DNA of 64,000 nt from Candidatus Woesearchaeota archaeon. GTDB lineage: Archaea; Nanobdellota; Nanobdellia; Woesearchaeales; ARS49. The stretch covers positions 1 through 64,000 of the forward strand of contig JACPID010000003.1 in the NCBI GenBank assembly GCA_016188265.1, written 5' to 3'. Shown piece after piece: positions 23,741-32,477 of the stretch. Both the position numbers and the translations under genes were made by a program. The stretch's first letter is position 1, and each line of letters begins with the position of its first letter. The notes beneath the pieces are model-generated. The model saw only the letters and a program-made list of their open reading frames with translations. It had not been told where the DNA came from and searched no databases.

Positions 23741-23982
23741 TCATAAACATCTTTGCGATGATCAAAACAGTTAATGATAATTTTGTCTTGTTCAATTCTG
23801 TAAATTATCCTAAATGGGGCAACTCTTACACTACGATGATTCTTCAAATCATATTTTAATGGCTTGCCTATTTCTGGACTTTCAGAAAGTTTTTTTAATT
23901 GTTTGATAATCTTTAGTCTTGTTGTTTTATCTTTAAGTTTCTTAAAGTCTTTTCTGAACTCATCAGAAAATACGATTTCCAT
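23737..23982 (-). CDS. RelE/ParE-family toxin
   Basis: 81 residues. MEIVFSDEFRKDFKKLKDKT, IIKQLKKLSESPEIGKPL, then HRSVRVAPFRIIYRIEQDKI and INCFDHRKDVYD follow the RelE/ParE fold pattern, including the basic RVxxxRIIY strand and C-terminal H-R-K-D-V-Y. RelE members cut mRNA on the ribosome, ParE members poison gyrase; the sequence favours the RelE-like mRNase side. It is one base away from its AbrB-type antitoxin gene and lies between the direct repeats at 23691 and 24687. Confidence 0.85.
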   Translation of the reverse strand: MEIVFSDEFRKDFKKLKDKTTRLKIIKQLKKLSESPEIGKPLKYDLKNHRSVRVAPFRIIYRIEQDKIIINCFDHRKDVYD

Positions 23983-23983
23983 T

Positions 23984-24274
23984 TTACGCCATCAATAGAT
24001 CATCAATTTCTTCGTCACTCATAGAAGTGTCTGCTTTGACAGCTTTCCCTCTACTTATTTGTTCTTCACTTCTTTCAATAGCTTCTATTAAGCGAAGGTC
24101 TCGTGCTAGAGTTTCTTTTCTAATCATTTTTAATAAAATATTTCCTCCCTCATTAAAGACAAGAAATTTTGTTGATGCCTTTATTCCTGCATCTTTCCTA
24201 ATTTCAGCAGTGATTACCACTTGTCCATTTTCCGATAATTTTGTTATTGAAACTTCCATTTTTTTCACATACAA
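23984..24274 (-). CDS. AbrB/MazE-type antitoxin
   Basis: 96 residues as listed; an ATG five codons in (MEVSITKLSENGQVVI) is the likelier start. ITKLSENGQVVITAEIRKDA and GIKASTKFLVFNEGGNILLK form the swapped-hairpin AbrB DNA-binding fold. The acidic tail TSMSDEEIDDLLMA probably wraps the toxin. It precedes the RelE-like gene in the usual antitoxin-first order. It should repress its own promoter, which would lie in 24275-24321. Confidence 0.85.
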   Translation of the reverse strand: MYVKKMEVSITKLSENGQVVITAEIRKDAGIKASTKFLVFNEGGNILLKMIRKETLARDLRLIEAIERSEEQISRGKAVKADTSMSDEEIDDLLMA

Positions 24275-24321
24275 TGTATTTTAATATTAAAACATCTTTT
24301 ATATTTAAACTTTTCTGTTTT

Positions 24322-24403
24322 TTAGTTGAGGACATAAGTAAAGCATATATTATTCAACCTCAACTAAGTTGAAAAAGACAAACTATTTTATGTGTTACTT
24401 TTG
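24322..24403 (-). repeat. Dispersed repeat B, copy 2 (inverted)
   Basis: The reverse complement of this segment matches 4817-4897: a common TAACACATAAAATAGTTTGT block with CTTTTTCAA, then hairpin arms TAGTTGAGG and CCTCAACTA with a diverged 26-nt loop. It lies between the antitoxin gene and asnS, inside the segment framed by 50-bp direct repeats. Confidence 0.85.
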
Positions 24404-24456
24404 TCTTTTTCTATTTTTACTAAACACTTAAAAACACTGCACATTGAAGTACACCT

Positions 24457-25746
24457 ATGAAATACGTGTCTATCGCAGAAGCAATAGAAAAAGGCAAAGG
24501 AACAGTAGAATTAAGAGGATGGTGTTATAGAGAAAGAAAAAGCAATAAGTATGCATTTATTGTTTTAAGAGATAATACTGATATTATTCAATGCATTGTA
24601 GAAAAAGAAAATGTACTGCCAGAAGTATGGGCTCAAGTTGAAAACCTGCTAATAGAAAGCAGCCTTACAATAAAAGGGGAAATTGTTAAAGAACCAAGAG
24701 CGCCAACTGGATATGAATTAAAAGCCAAAGAATTAAAAATTATTCAATTTGCAGACAGATTTCCAATTACAAAGGACCAAAGCACTGAGTTTTTACTTGA
24801 TAAAAGACATTTATGGATAAGAAGCAGGGAATTAACAAATGTTTGGAAAATAAAAGCGCAATTACTTAAAGCATGCAGAGAATTTTTTGATAAAAAAAAA
24901 TATTATGAAGTCACACCGCCAATAATTACTGGAAGTTCTTGCGAAGGAGGATCTACACTTTTTGAATTAAAATATTTTGATGACAAAGCATATCTTTCAC
25001 AATCAGCTCAGCTTTATTTAGAAGCAATGATTTTCAGCCTTGAAAAAGTATGGGCCTTAACACCGAGTTTTCGCGCAGAGCCTAGCAAAACAACAAGACA
25101 TTTAACAGAATATTGGCATTTAGAAGCAGAAGCTGCATGGATGAATTTTGAAGATTTGCTTAAACTAGAAGAAGAATTAGTAAGCTACATTTGCCAATAT
25201 GTTGCAAAAAATTGTAAAAAAGAACTTGCAGTTTTAGGAAGAGATCCTAAAGATTTAGAAAAAATAAAACCTCCTTTTCCAAGAATAACATATGATGAAG
25301 CAATCAAAATACTAAAACAAGATGAAATTAGTATAGACTGGGGAAAAGATTTGCGCACAATCGAAGAAGATCAACTAATGAAGCATTACGACAAACCTCT
25401 TATAGTTACAAAATATCCTAAAAAAATCAAAGCATTTTACATGAAAGAAGATCCTGAAAACAAAGATGTTGTTTTATGCTGCGATGTAATTGCTCCAGAA
25501 GGATATGGAGAAATAATAGGCAGCAGTGAAAGAGAAACAGATCTTGAAAATCTAAAACAAAGACTTAAAGAACAAGGAGAAAAAATCGAAGATTATGAAT
25601 GGTATCTTGATTTAAGATGTTTTGGCAGTGTACCTCATTCTGGATTTGGATTAGGAGTTGAAAGAGTGCTTAGATGGATTTGCAAATTAGAAACAGTCAG
25701 AGACTGCATACCCTTTCCAAGAACAATTAAAAGAATGACTCCTTAA
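24457..25746 (+). CDS. asnS: Asparaginyl-tRNA synthetase
   Basis: 429 residues, class II. The OB-fold anticodon domain covers about residues 1-105 (TVELRGWCYRERKSNKYAFI). TGSSCEGGSTLFELKYF and YLSQSAQLYLEAMIFSLEKV lead into motif 2 FRAEPSKTTRHLTEYWHLEA, and motif 3 is GFGLGVERVLRWIC. The CEGGSTLF element and TEYWHLEAE are AsnRS-like rather than AspRS-like. It attaches asparagine directly to tRNA(Asn), making the GatCAB route upstream apparently redundant. Residues about 77-93 are encoded by the 50-bp sequence duplicated at the aspS end. Confidence 0.93.
   Translation: MKYVSIAEAIEKGKGTVELRGWCYRERKSNKYAFIVLRDNTDIIQCIVEKENVLPEVWAQVENLLIESSLTIKGEIVKEPRAPTGYELKAKELKIIQFADRFPITKDQSTEFLLDKRHLWIRSRELTNVWKIKAQLLKACREFFDKKKYYEVTPPIITGSSCEGGSTLFELKYFDDKAYLSQSAQLYLEAMIFSLEKVWALTPSFRAEPSKTTRHLTEYWHLEAEAAWMNFEDLLKLEEELVSYICQYVAKNCKKELAVLGRDPKDLEKIKPPFPRITYDEAIKILKQDEISIDWGKDLRTIEEDQLMKHYDKPLIVTKYPKKIKAFYMKEDPENKDVVLCCDVIAPEGYGEIIGSSERETDLENLKQRLKEQGEKIEDYEWYLDLRCFGSVPHSGFGLGVERVLRWICKLETVRDCIPFPRTIKRMTP
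24687..24736 (+). repeat. 50-bp duplicated sequence (source copy inside asnS)
   Basis: Encodes KEPRAPTGYELKAKEL in the asnS frame, a well-formed part of the anticodon domain, so this is the original copy. The other copy is at 23691-23740 with one mismatch. Confidence 0.92.
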
Positions 25747-26037
25747 TTAACTTAATAACATCTTAATTCTATCAAGAACTTCTTTTTTCTCAAAAGGTTT
25801 CTCAAGTAAAGGTATTAAATACATCAAAAGATTGTGTTTTTCTTCTGCTTTTACAAGCACAACATTATCAGAAGCAACTGCAGTCCTATAATCTTCAATA
25901 GCATTTGATAAATCAACAAGAATTACTTTTAAAGCAGTTATGCGTGATTTACCAATATCCTTATCATTTTGCACTGTACTTTTAAGCAATTGAACTTCTG
26001 CTTTTAATGTTTCTAAAACTGATTTTAATGCAGGCAT
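25747..26037 (-). CDS. Small helical protein, unknown function
   Basis: 96 residues, predicted all-helical (LKSVLETLKAEVQLLKSTVQ, LSNAIEDYRTAVASDNVVLV). Its stop codon abuts that of the convergent asnS gene with no gap. No cysteines, no membrane segment, no known motif. It shares a 55-bp divergent promoter region with the small membrane gene on the plus strand. Confidence 0.55.
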   Translation of the reverse strand: MPALKSVLETLKAEVQLLKSTVQNDKDIGKSRITALKVILVDLSNAIEDYRTAVASDNVVLVKAEEKHNLLMYLIPLLEKPFEKKEVLDRIKMLLS

Positions 26038-26059
26038 GCAATAAGGTTAAACAAGCAAA

Positions 26060-26065
26060 TTTAAA
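26060..26065. promoter_or_regulatory. Bidirectional TATA-like box
   Basis: Palindromic AATTTAAATT with TTTAAA at its centre lies 25.5 bp from the minus-strand start (A at 26037) and 30.5 bp from the plus-strand start (26093). It is the only such box in the gap and neither gene has a Shine-Dalgarno. Confidence 0.45.
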
Positions 26066-26092
26066 TTGATTTAGCTTTTCCAATATTATAAT

Positions 26093-26317
26093 ATGCGAAT
26101 ATACAAAATATCTGGCTGGAAAGTATGGCTAATATTACTTATAGCAATGATAATTTTTATAGCATTATTTATTATTGCAATCCACATATTTATTTTTCTT
26201 CTACCACTAATTCTAGCAATTGTTCTCATGAGTTTGCTATGGAATTTATTCTCTAAAAAAAGAAAGTATAAAAGAAAAGAAAAAGATTTTATTGATGTTC
26301 AGTGTCAAGTGAAATGA
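26093..26317 (+). CDS. Small membrane protein, unknown function
   Basis: 74 residues with one long or two adjacent hydrophobic segments (LILLIAMIIFIALFIIAIHI, LPLILAIVLMSLLWNLF) followed by a strongly basic KKRKYKRKEK cytoplasmic tail. The 3' end overlaps the convergent mre11-like gene by 29 bp. Too simple in composition to assign. Confidence 0.5.
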   Translation: MRIYKISGWKVWLILLIAMIIFIALFIIAIHIFIFLLPLILAIVLMSLLWNLFSKKRKYKRKEKDFIDVQCQVK

Positions 26318-27515
26318 GTGAATTAATTGACTTCACTGAATCGTCAAGGATTCTTTTTTCAAAATCAGCAATTTTTTCACCTTCTTCTTTTTCAACAGAT
26401 AAAACCTGTGCAAGTTTTTTAACTAATCCTATTTGTTTTTCAACAGATGTTAACTGGTGCTGTTTTGTATTTTCCTGAATAATCTTTTCTTCTAAAACAT
26501 CAACATTTTCTGAAGAAATCTTAATTTCTTCAAATTCTTTTGAGCTTAATTTAGAAGTATTTTTTAGCATAGCATAAGCGCCTTGCTGTTCAAGATATTC
26601 AAAAATTTTCTGCATTAAAATATCAGAAGGCTTTCCTGAACACAAAACTCCTTTAAACCTTAATAAAACAATTGCATTCTCTACATTTTTTATTTGAGAA
26701 AAACAATAATCCTCAACTTGGCCAGGCGTTTTGCTATTACAATCAATTGTTAAAGAAACAACCTGGTGAAGCGGCAATGAAACATGTTTTACTCTAAAAT
26801 CTTCAACAATACAAAACGAGCCGTGTTTTAATTTTTCCAACTCTGAGAAATTATTTGGAAATGTAGGCCCTGGAAAAACAATATTTTGATAACCATCTAA
26901 ATCTTGACGATCAACAACATGAACATGGCCCCCTGCATAATAATTAAAACCTTTTGGTAAAAAAGAAACTTCCATTGCATCCATTTCCTCAAGATCTTTG
27001 GGCTTAAGTTCATTAATTGCAGAATGAAATAAAAAAATTTTATTTCCACGCTCATTTTCCAAAGATTCTCTGAGAAGATCCTCATAATAGTACTTATCTA
27101 AACCTCCTTTTTTTCCAATAATGCCTGTTATTTTAACTCCAGTTTTTGAGTCAACAGTAAAATGAAGCTTTAATTTGCCATCAACCACACTTCCTTTAGC
27201 TACATTAATGCCCAATCCAGCACGATCAATAATATCAAGCATTGTTTTTCCACTGGGGCTAAAATCATGGCTTCCTGCAATAAAATAAACAGGAATACTT
27301 GCATCATGGATTCTTTTCAATTGTTCAACAGCAAGTTTAATACTATCAATATCAGGAATTGCTGTATTAAAAAGATCGCCACATAAAAGAACAAAATCAA
27401 CATTTTCCTGCAAAATAATATCAACTGCTTTTACAAATGATTTTATGTTTAAATCACGCAATTTAGGTTCTTTCCAACCACCAATGTGAATATCAGACAT
27501 ATGAGCAAACTTCAT
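26289..27515 (-). CDS. mre11: Mre11/SbcD-family DNA repair nuclease
   Basis: 408 residues. Calcineurin-type phosphoesterase motifs are in order: MSDIHIGGWKEPKLRDLN, LLCGDLFNTAIPD, YFIAGSHDFSPSG, LFHSAINEL, YYAGGHVHVVDRQ. These hold the two Mn ions that process DNA ends. GSHD and GGHVHV replace the more usual GNHD and GHIH with ligands kept. A helical C-terminus (SVEKQIGLVKKLAQVL) may be the Rad50-binding part. No rad50 gene is in the window, although archaea usually keep mre11-rad50-herA-nurA together; HerA is two genes upstream on the same strand. Confidence 0.9.
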   Translation of the reverse strand: MKFAHMSDIHIGGWKEPKLRDLNIKSFVKAVDIILQENVDFVLLCGDLFNTAIPDIDSIKLAVEQLKRIHDASIPVYFIAGSHDFSPSGKTMLDIIDRAGLGINVAKGSVVDGKLKLHFTVDSKTGVKITGIIGKKGGLDKYYYEDLLRESLENERGNKIFLFHSAINELKPKDLEEMDAMEVSFLPKGFNYYAGGHVHVVDRQDLDGYQNIVFPGPTFPNNFSELEKLKHGSFCIVEDFRVKHVSLPLHQVVSLTIDCNSKTPGQVEDYCFSQIKNVENAIVLLRFKGVLCSGKPSDILMQKIFEYLEQQGAYAMLKNTSKLSSKEFEEIKISSENVDVLEEKIIQENTKQHQLTSVEKQIGLVKKLAQVLSVEKEEGEKIADFEKRILDDSVKSINSLISLDTEHQ

Positions 27516-27550
27516 TATATCTGGTAAAAAGCAGTAATTTATAAGAATTA

Positions 27551-28000
27551 TTATATTAATTTAGCTAAGTCTAAATTTTTTAATCCAGAAATATCATTGC
27601 GTATTAATTCTGCCAATGTTCTTTTGATATCATGAAGTTTTTCTATACAATGTAAAGTAGTTATGCTACTTAAAGATTCAGCGATGCTACTTAAAGATTG
27701 TTCTGATTGTTCTGCTGAAGATTCGAATTTGTGCGTTAAAAAAAAATCGCTTAAATCAGTTATGTATTGATCTTCAGATGTGAACTTAAGATCTCTAACA
27801 TATTTCTGAAAATCAGAAATAATCCAGATGATACTAGCATGAATTCCCCTCATAGTATCATATTCATAATATACACTTTTATGCGCAGGATGGTCAAGAA
27901 AATCATGTTGTTTTTCTTCGTAGGTTCTTGCATAATCAACAATTTTTTTCAGTACTGAAAGAACTATATCAGGATATTCTTTTAAACACGATTCAGCCAT
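27551..28000 (-). CDS. Helical protein in herA/GGDEF/mre11 cluster, unknown
   Basis: 149 residues, mostly helical. YPDIVLSVLKKIVDYARTYE, GIHASIIWIISDFQKYVRDL and a repetitive SEQSLSSIAESLSSITTLHC stretch are visible. There is no membrane helix or known motif. It sits 35 bp upstream of mre11 and 168 bp after the diguanylate cyclase gene on the same strand, so it may be transcribed with mre11. Confidence 0.55.
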   Translation of the reverse strand: MAESCLKEYPDIVLSVLKKIVDYARTYEEKQHDFLDHPAHKSVYYEYDTMRGIHASIIWIISDFQKYVRDLKFTSEDQYITDLSDFFLTHKFESSAEQSEQSLSSIAESLSSITTLHCIEKLHDIKRTLAELIRNDISGLKNLDLAKLI

Positions 28001-28098
28001 AAAAAACTAGAATAATTTATGATTTAAAACTATTATGATTATTAGATTCACAGCCTTAGTCTTCACAGTACTTCTGCAGAGATTGATTTATTAGGCAG

Positions 28099-28174
28099 TA
28101 ATTAACTTTGCCACCTGCGAAATAAAATACAACTTAAACTACTCCTCTATCTATTCAAGTGGCAAAGTTAATTA
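28099..28174. repeat. Long perfect inverted repeat at the diguanylate cyclase 3' end
   Basis: 16-bp perfect arms TAATTAACTTTGCCAC (28099-28114) and GTGGCAAAGTTAATTA (28159-28174) enclose 44 nt. The right arm contains the stop codon of the minus-strand GGDEF gene. It could act as terminator or RNA 3' end protector for the herA-dgc message. Confidence 0.75.
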
Positions 28175-29664
28175 GTAAGGTATTCTTGAATAATTTGTAT
28201 ATGATTTTTACCTCTACGTTTAGCCTCATACAAAGCTGCATCAGCTATTTCAAATAATTTTTTTGACAATTGGTCTGCATTTTCAATAGTTATTAATTTG
28301 CCTTTTCCATTAAAAAAAGCAAGACCTCCTGAAATAGTGAATTTATCATCAATGCCAATTCGCTTAAAAAAAATAGGACTTTCTTTTTCAATAAGCAAAC
28401 GTAAACGATTTACTACGCCAACAATCTCATGAAAGTCAGCAGGAGAAAAAATAACGCAAAACTCTTCCCCACCATAACGAAAAACAAGATCTTTAGCTTT
28501 AAGGGCTTTTCTTGAAGTATTTCCCAAAAACCGAAGCACATTATCCCCAACTGCGTGGCCGTAAGTATCATTTATTCTTTTAAAATTATCACCATCAAAA
28601 ACAAGCAGGCATAACTGAGAACTATCTTTGCTTGCTCTCTGAATTAGTTCTGGAATTTTCTTCCAAAAATATTTTTTTGTAAAACAATTAGTCAACTGAT
28701 CAATCAATGCTTCAAGCGCTGCAGCAGCAAGTTCTTTTTTTTCACGCAAAGAAAGCCATAAAGAACGAAGAGAATATCTTGATAAGGTTTTTTTACAAGG
28801 ATCATCAAGCATATCGCTATGCTCCATAAGCAAAGACTGATATTCTAAAACTTCTTCAGGTTTTGTAAAAGTTCTCAAGTCTTCTTTTACATCTGATAAT
28901 GTTATAACAGTTTTTTTTGAAAATGAAAAAAACATCATCTTTCTAGTTATTAAATCATGAATTTGTGTTTTTACAGTTCTCTTTTTTTCAAAAATATTTT
29001 GCAAAGGTGCAAGACATTCATTTTTTTCTTTGTATAAAGATAAAATGATTGCATAAATAATTTCTTCAAGCTCTTCTTCTTTTGCTCTAATCTGATCTTT
29101 ATTAATTTCACTTAAGTGTTCATACCATTGAAATACTTCATCTTCTTTTTGTAAAAAAAGTTTTTGATCATTAATATAAATTTCAAATTTGTCAAGAATA
29201 TGTAAAATCTGGTCTGCTAAAGAATCTTCTTCATGTTCTTTTTCAAGCGCTTGCGAGATTTTTTTAGCGCTTAATCCTATTTTTTTAACAGCCATAGAAT
29301 TTAAAGCTTCATTCTCCTTTGCTTCTAAAAAATCACGCCACTCTTTTGATAAAATGCTCTCCTCTTTTGCAGTAAGAGTTTTTTCTTCAAGTAAAAGCGC
29401 ATATTCTTTTTTTTCATAATCTAAAATTGATTGAAACTTTGAAAAAATCTGCCTCCGGATCTTTTCAATTTCGGATTTTATATGAAATATATTTGATAAA
29501 TCGCTCGCATCTCTAAGTTGCCTGCTCCACCAAACGAGATTTGCAATAAGTTTTTTATGCTCCTTAATAGTATTTAAACGATCAAAAAAACTTTTGAAAA
29601 CTTCCTGTTCTTGTTCACCTATTTTTTTAAATGCAACATACAATCTCTCAATATCATTGTTCAT
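28168..29664 (-). CDS. Diguanylate cyclase (coiled coil plus GGDEF domain)
   Basis: 498 residues. Residues 1-330 are soluble helices and coiled coils with no recognised sensor. The GGDEF domain covers about 335-490: [29 protein letters not shown], then the active site RYGGEEF, and [15 protein letters not shown] at the end. Metal and substrate residues look intact. The inhibitory-site position reads KAKD instead of RxxD, so product inhibition may be weak. The family joins two GTP into c-di-GMP. The gene overlaps herA by 4 bp (ATGA), implying coupled translation. GGDEF proteins are rare in archaea. Confidence 0.9.
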   Translation of the reverse strand: MNNDIERLYVAFKKIGEQEQEVFKSFFDRLNTIKEHKKLIANLVWWSRQLRDASDLSNIFHIKSEIEKIRRQIFSKFQSILDYEKKEYALLLEEKTLTAKEESILSKEWRDFLEAKENEALNSMAVKKIGLSAKKISQALEKEHEEDSLADQILHILDKFEIYINDQKLFLQKEDEVFQWYEHLSEINKDQIRAKEEELEEIIYAIILSLYKEKNECLAPLQNIFEKKRTVKTQIHDLITRKMMFFSFSKKTVITLSDVKEDLRTFTKPEEVLEYQSLLMEHSDMLDDPCKKTLSRYSLRSLWLSLREKKELAAAALEALIDQLTNCFTKKYFWKKIPELIQRASKDSSQLCLLVFDGDNFKRINDTYGHAVGDNVLRFLGNTSRKALKAKDLVFRYGGEEFCVIFSPADFHEIVGVVNRLRLLIEKESPIFFKRIGIDDKFTISGGLAFFNGKGKLITIENADQLSKKLFEIADAALYEAKRRGKNHIQIIQEYLTN

Positions 29665-31178
29665 AATAGCTTCATTCCAGAAAAGGTAGACTGTTCTTTT
29701 ATACTTTTCTGTTGTTTTGCTACATCATCAAAAAAAGGAATTGAAATTGGAATTGCAAATCTTGCAAATGTTGATGTAAGAATAGCCTCCCCTTTATCTA
29801 AAGAAGATATTGCATGTTCATCTTTACTTAAATCCTGAGCTGCGCTTTCAATTATGGCCTGTCTTTCTTGTTTTAATTCGGTGCCTAAAATAATTTTTGT
29901 ATTAAGATTTGCAAGAATATCGCGAGGAATTAAAGATGGTAATTGAGTAATTGCAATTAAGCCTATGTTAAACTTTCTGCCTTCTCTAGCGATTGTTGAA
30001 AATACATTATTTCCACGCTCAAGCGCATCTTTTGACAATACTCTTGGAGCTTCTTCGAGAACAATGGAAATTACAGGCAAAGCTGACAATGTTGCCTGAT
30101 CTGCTTTTTTAGCACTAGCTAATAATTCATGAGCTATAATACTTCCTAGAAAAACTTCAATTCTTTCACTAGCTAAAGAAGTATCAATAACAACTATTGT
30201 ACTTTCGTAAAGAGCTCTAATAACATCACTAACAAAAGAGTGGCCAGAAGTTGTACTAAAAATTCCTTTGCTAATAATAAAGCCATCTTGAATAGATAAA
30301 TTAAGAAGGCTTAGCAATTGCCTTTTAATAACTGCAAGCGTTGATTCTCCAAAAGAAACAGAAATAGGCTTATTTAAAATAATTGCTTCAATCCAGGAAT
30401 CAGCATATTCACGATAATATGATTGAAGCGCTTGATATTGAGGATCACTCCACTCAATAACTCCTTGAAAATGTTTTGGCTTGATTAAAGAAATATTAAT
30501 TCGCAATGTACGCGAACCTGGCGGAGGATTTGCAAAAGTGTAATATATTAGTTTGCTTGAAAATGCATGATCTTTTAAGCCGATTGAAGATCTTCCATAA
30601 TATTCATCATGAGGATCTAAAATAAGAATTCCTGCATAATTTTGAGCTAATAAATTCCACATCAAGTGCTTCATTAAAACACTTTTTCCACGGCCAGTAG
30701 TTCCACTAATTAATACATGATGACTGAGAACATTTCTGCCATCAAGAATTATTTCAACAGGTATTGTTTTTTTTCCACTTCTTAAAAATCCAAGAAAAAA
30801 AGGGTTTATAGACGGCTGAAGAAAAGAAACATCTTGTTTTGTTATTGATCTTACTGGTGAAAAAATTTTTGGCAATGTTTTGCAAGCTGCTGCTTTATTT
30901 CCTTTAATAAAAAGAATATTTTTTACATTAGCTAACTGGTACGAACGAAGTTTTTCATCCATTATTTGCAAATCTGTATCTTCTTCTAATTTTAATCCTG
31001 AAACAAGTTCAAGTTGCTGTTGCGATAATTGAGAACCATATGCAAGATCAAATACTTGCAAAAGAATCTTATTTTCTTTATCTTCAGTTATTAATAATTC
31101 ACCTAATTCAAAATATTCACTATTTTTTTGGCGAACACAAATATTTCCAAATTGACCTGAAATAACCAACCCTCTCAT
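29661..31178 (-). CDS. herA: HerA-like hexameric DNA-translocating ATPase
   Basis: 505 residues. An N-terminal HAS-barrel covers about residues 1-110 ([20 protein letters not shown]). Walker A is [20 protein letters not shown], followed by [11 protein letters not shown]; Walker B is [13 protein letters not shown], and sensor segments [20 protein letters not shown] end the core. HerA normally pumps DNA with the NurA nuclease during end resection and occurs in anti-phage systems with other partners. Here no nurA follows; the coupled downstream gene is a diguanylate cyclase, then mre11. A Yip1-like membrane gene is divergent. Confidence 0.9.
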   Translation of the reverse strand: MRGLVISGQFGNICVRQKNSEYFELGELLITEDKENKILLQVFDLAYGSQLSQQQLELVSGLKLEEDTDLQIMDEKLRSYQLANVKNILFIKGNKAAACKTLPKIFSPVRSITKQDVSFLQPSINPFFLGFLRSGKKTIPVEIILDGRNVLSHHVLISGTTGRGKSVLMKHLMWNLLAQNYAGILILDPHDEYYGRSSIGLKDHAFSSKLIYYTFANPPPGSRTLRINISLIKPKHFQGVIEWSDPQYQALQSYYREYADSWIEAIILNKPISVSFGESTLAVIKRQLLSLLNLSIQDGFIISKGIFSTTSGHSFVSDVIRALYESTIVVIDTSLASERIEVFLGSIIAHELLASAKKADQATLSALPVISIVLEEAPRVLSKDALERGNNVFSTIAREGRKFNIGLIAITQLPSLIPRDILANLNTKIILGTELKQERQAIIESAAQDLSKDEHAISSLDKGEAILTSTFARFAIPISIPFFDDVAKQQKSIKEQSTFSGMKLL

Positions 31179-31248
31179 TTATAGAAATAAGTTAACAAAA
31201 GATTTATATAACTATCTTCCACAATATATCACAAAAGCAGGTGATAAT

Positions 31249-31827
31249 ATGTTAAGATTACTTTGGAGTCCTGGCAGCCTTATTGAAGATTTAAGAGGAA
31301 AACCAAGTTTTGGACTTGCATTTTTCACTTTAGTAATAAGCACACTCATCATATGCGGAAGTATTGTTTTATTTAGTTTTGTATCTCAGGATTCAAAAAT
31401 TCTGCTTAAAACAACAGGCACAATATTTGTAGCTGTTATTGTTATAGTCTTTTACTTGGCAGCATTATTAACTGCTATTATGAAAACACTTTCTGGAAAT
31501 GGTTCTTACACTGCAGGCCTTTCAAGCCTTTCATTACCAATGATGCCATTATCTGTTGCATTACTATTAATTGTTTTAGCAAACATTGTTAATATTACAA
31601 GCCAAACAATAATTGCAATATACACTATGTGGATAATCACTGGCCTATCAACTCCTTTTTTATTAGTGTTAAGCATATCTACAATATTTCGCGCACTAAA
31701 AGAATTATTTGAAACAAATATGATCACAGCATTATTAGGCTTTTTTCTTTTAAAAATAACAGTCATTGCACTATTGCTAGCAAGCACAACTCAATACTGG
31801 CTGCCACTATTAATTATAGCAGAGTAA
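31249..31827 (+). CDS. Yip1-domain membrane protein
   Basis: 192 residues. A short N-terminal cytoplasmic segment (LWSPGSLIEDLRGKPSFGLA) leads into about five transmembrane helices, the layout of archaeal Yip1-family proteins. A Shine-Dalgarno AGGTGAT lies 6 nt before the ATG, so it has a short leader unlike most neighbours. Archaeal Yip1 proteins have no established function. Divergent from herA across 70 bp. Confidence 0.7.
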   Translation: MLRLLWSPGSLIEDLRGKPSFGLAFFTLVISTLIICGSIVLFSFVSQDSKILLKTTGTIFVAVIVIVFYLAALLTAIMKTLSGNGSYTAGLSSLSLPMMPLSVALLLIVLANIVNITSQTIIAIYTMWIITGLSTPFLLVLSISTIFRALKELFETNMITALLGFFLLKITVIALLLASTTQYWLPLLIIAE

Positions 31828-31863
31828 TAATTATTATAAACTAGTTTAATAAACATAATAACA

Positions 31864-32067
31864 ATGGAAGACAATTTTCTAAAAAAAAAAGAAGTGCAAA
31901 AAGCTCTTAAAGAAGCAAAGAAACTTGAAAAACATATTATTCCTCAAGAAGAGATTGTAAAAACTTATGAAGAAGGCCTTGAACAATTAAATAAGTTAAA
32001 AGAATTTTTAAAACCAGCATGGTTTGTTAAAGATACTGACAGCAAGAAAAAAAAAGATAGCACCTAA
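31864..32067 (+). CDS. Small charged helical protein
   Basis: 67 residues, highly charged helix (KKKEVQKALKEAKKLEKHII, EEGLEQLNKLKEFLKPAW) with a Lys/Asp tail. It is preceded by the Yip1-like gene at 36 bp. No domain is recognised. Composition and strand continuity support it being a gene, but weakly. Confidence 0.5.
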   Translation: MEDNFLKKKEVQKALKEAKKLEKHIIPQEEIVKTYEEGLEQLNKLKEFLKPAWFVKDTDSKKKKDST

Positions 32068-32212
32068 TTAAACACTATGCACCACTCAACAGTTATTACC
32101 GTCGAGTCTTAGTAATAATACCGACGAAAAGTTTATAAAATAGAAGTCCTAACATTATTAGATTCGATGCGTTCTCGTCGAAATAATAAAAAAAAAATCG
32201 GAGGAGTGACTA

Positions 32213-32440
32213 ATGGCACAAAAAGTAACAAAAGTAGGTGTAAAAAAAGAAAAAGGATATCTCTACTTTGTAGATAAAAAAGGAAATGTAGCTCGTGCAA
32301 AAATGGCACGCGGTAAAAAAAGAGGCGGCAAAACAGAAGTTGTTGCAAAAGCAGGTGTAAAAAAAGAAAAAGGATATCTCTACTTTGTAGATAAACAAGG
32401 AGATGTTTCAAAAGCTAAAATGGCACGCGGCGGAAGATAA
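32213..32440 (+). CDS. Small basic protein made of two near-identical repeats
   Basis: 75 residues with two copies of the unit GVKKEKGYLYFVDKKGNVA-KMARG (residues about 9-34 and 47-72). They are so similar at DNA level (GGTGTAAAAAAAGAAAAAGG in both) that the duplication looks recent or is kept identical by recombination. Lysine-rich with a predicted beta hairpin (GYLYFVDKKGNV), it suits nucleic-acid binding, as in small archaeal chromatin proteins, but no family is certain. A strong GGAGG site stands 9 nt before the ATG, implying high expression. Confidence 0.75.
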   Translation: MAQKVTKVGVKKEKGYLYFVDKKGNVARAKMARGKKRGGKTEVVAKAGVKKEKGYLYFVDKQGDVSKAKMARGGR

Positions 32441-32477
32441 ACCCGCCTTTGCTTATTAAATAAGGAGGTTATGCTTC

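Noticed and set aside
32133-32411. 92-residue minus ORF with internal repeats
   Set aside because: Its repeats are the antisense of the duplicated unit in the real gene at 32213-32440.
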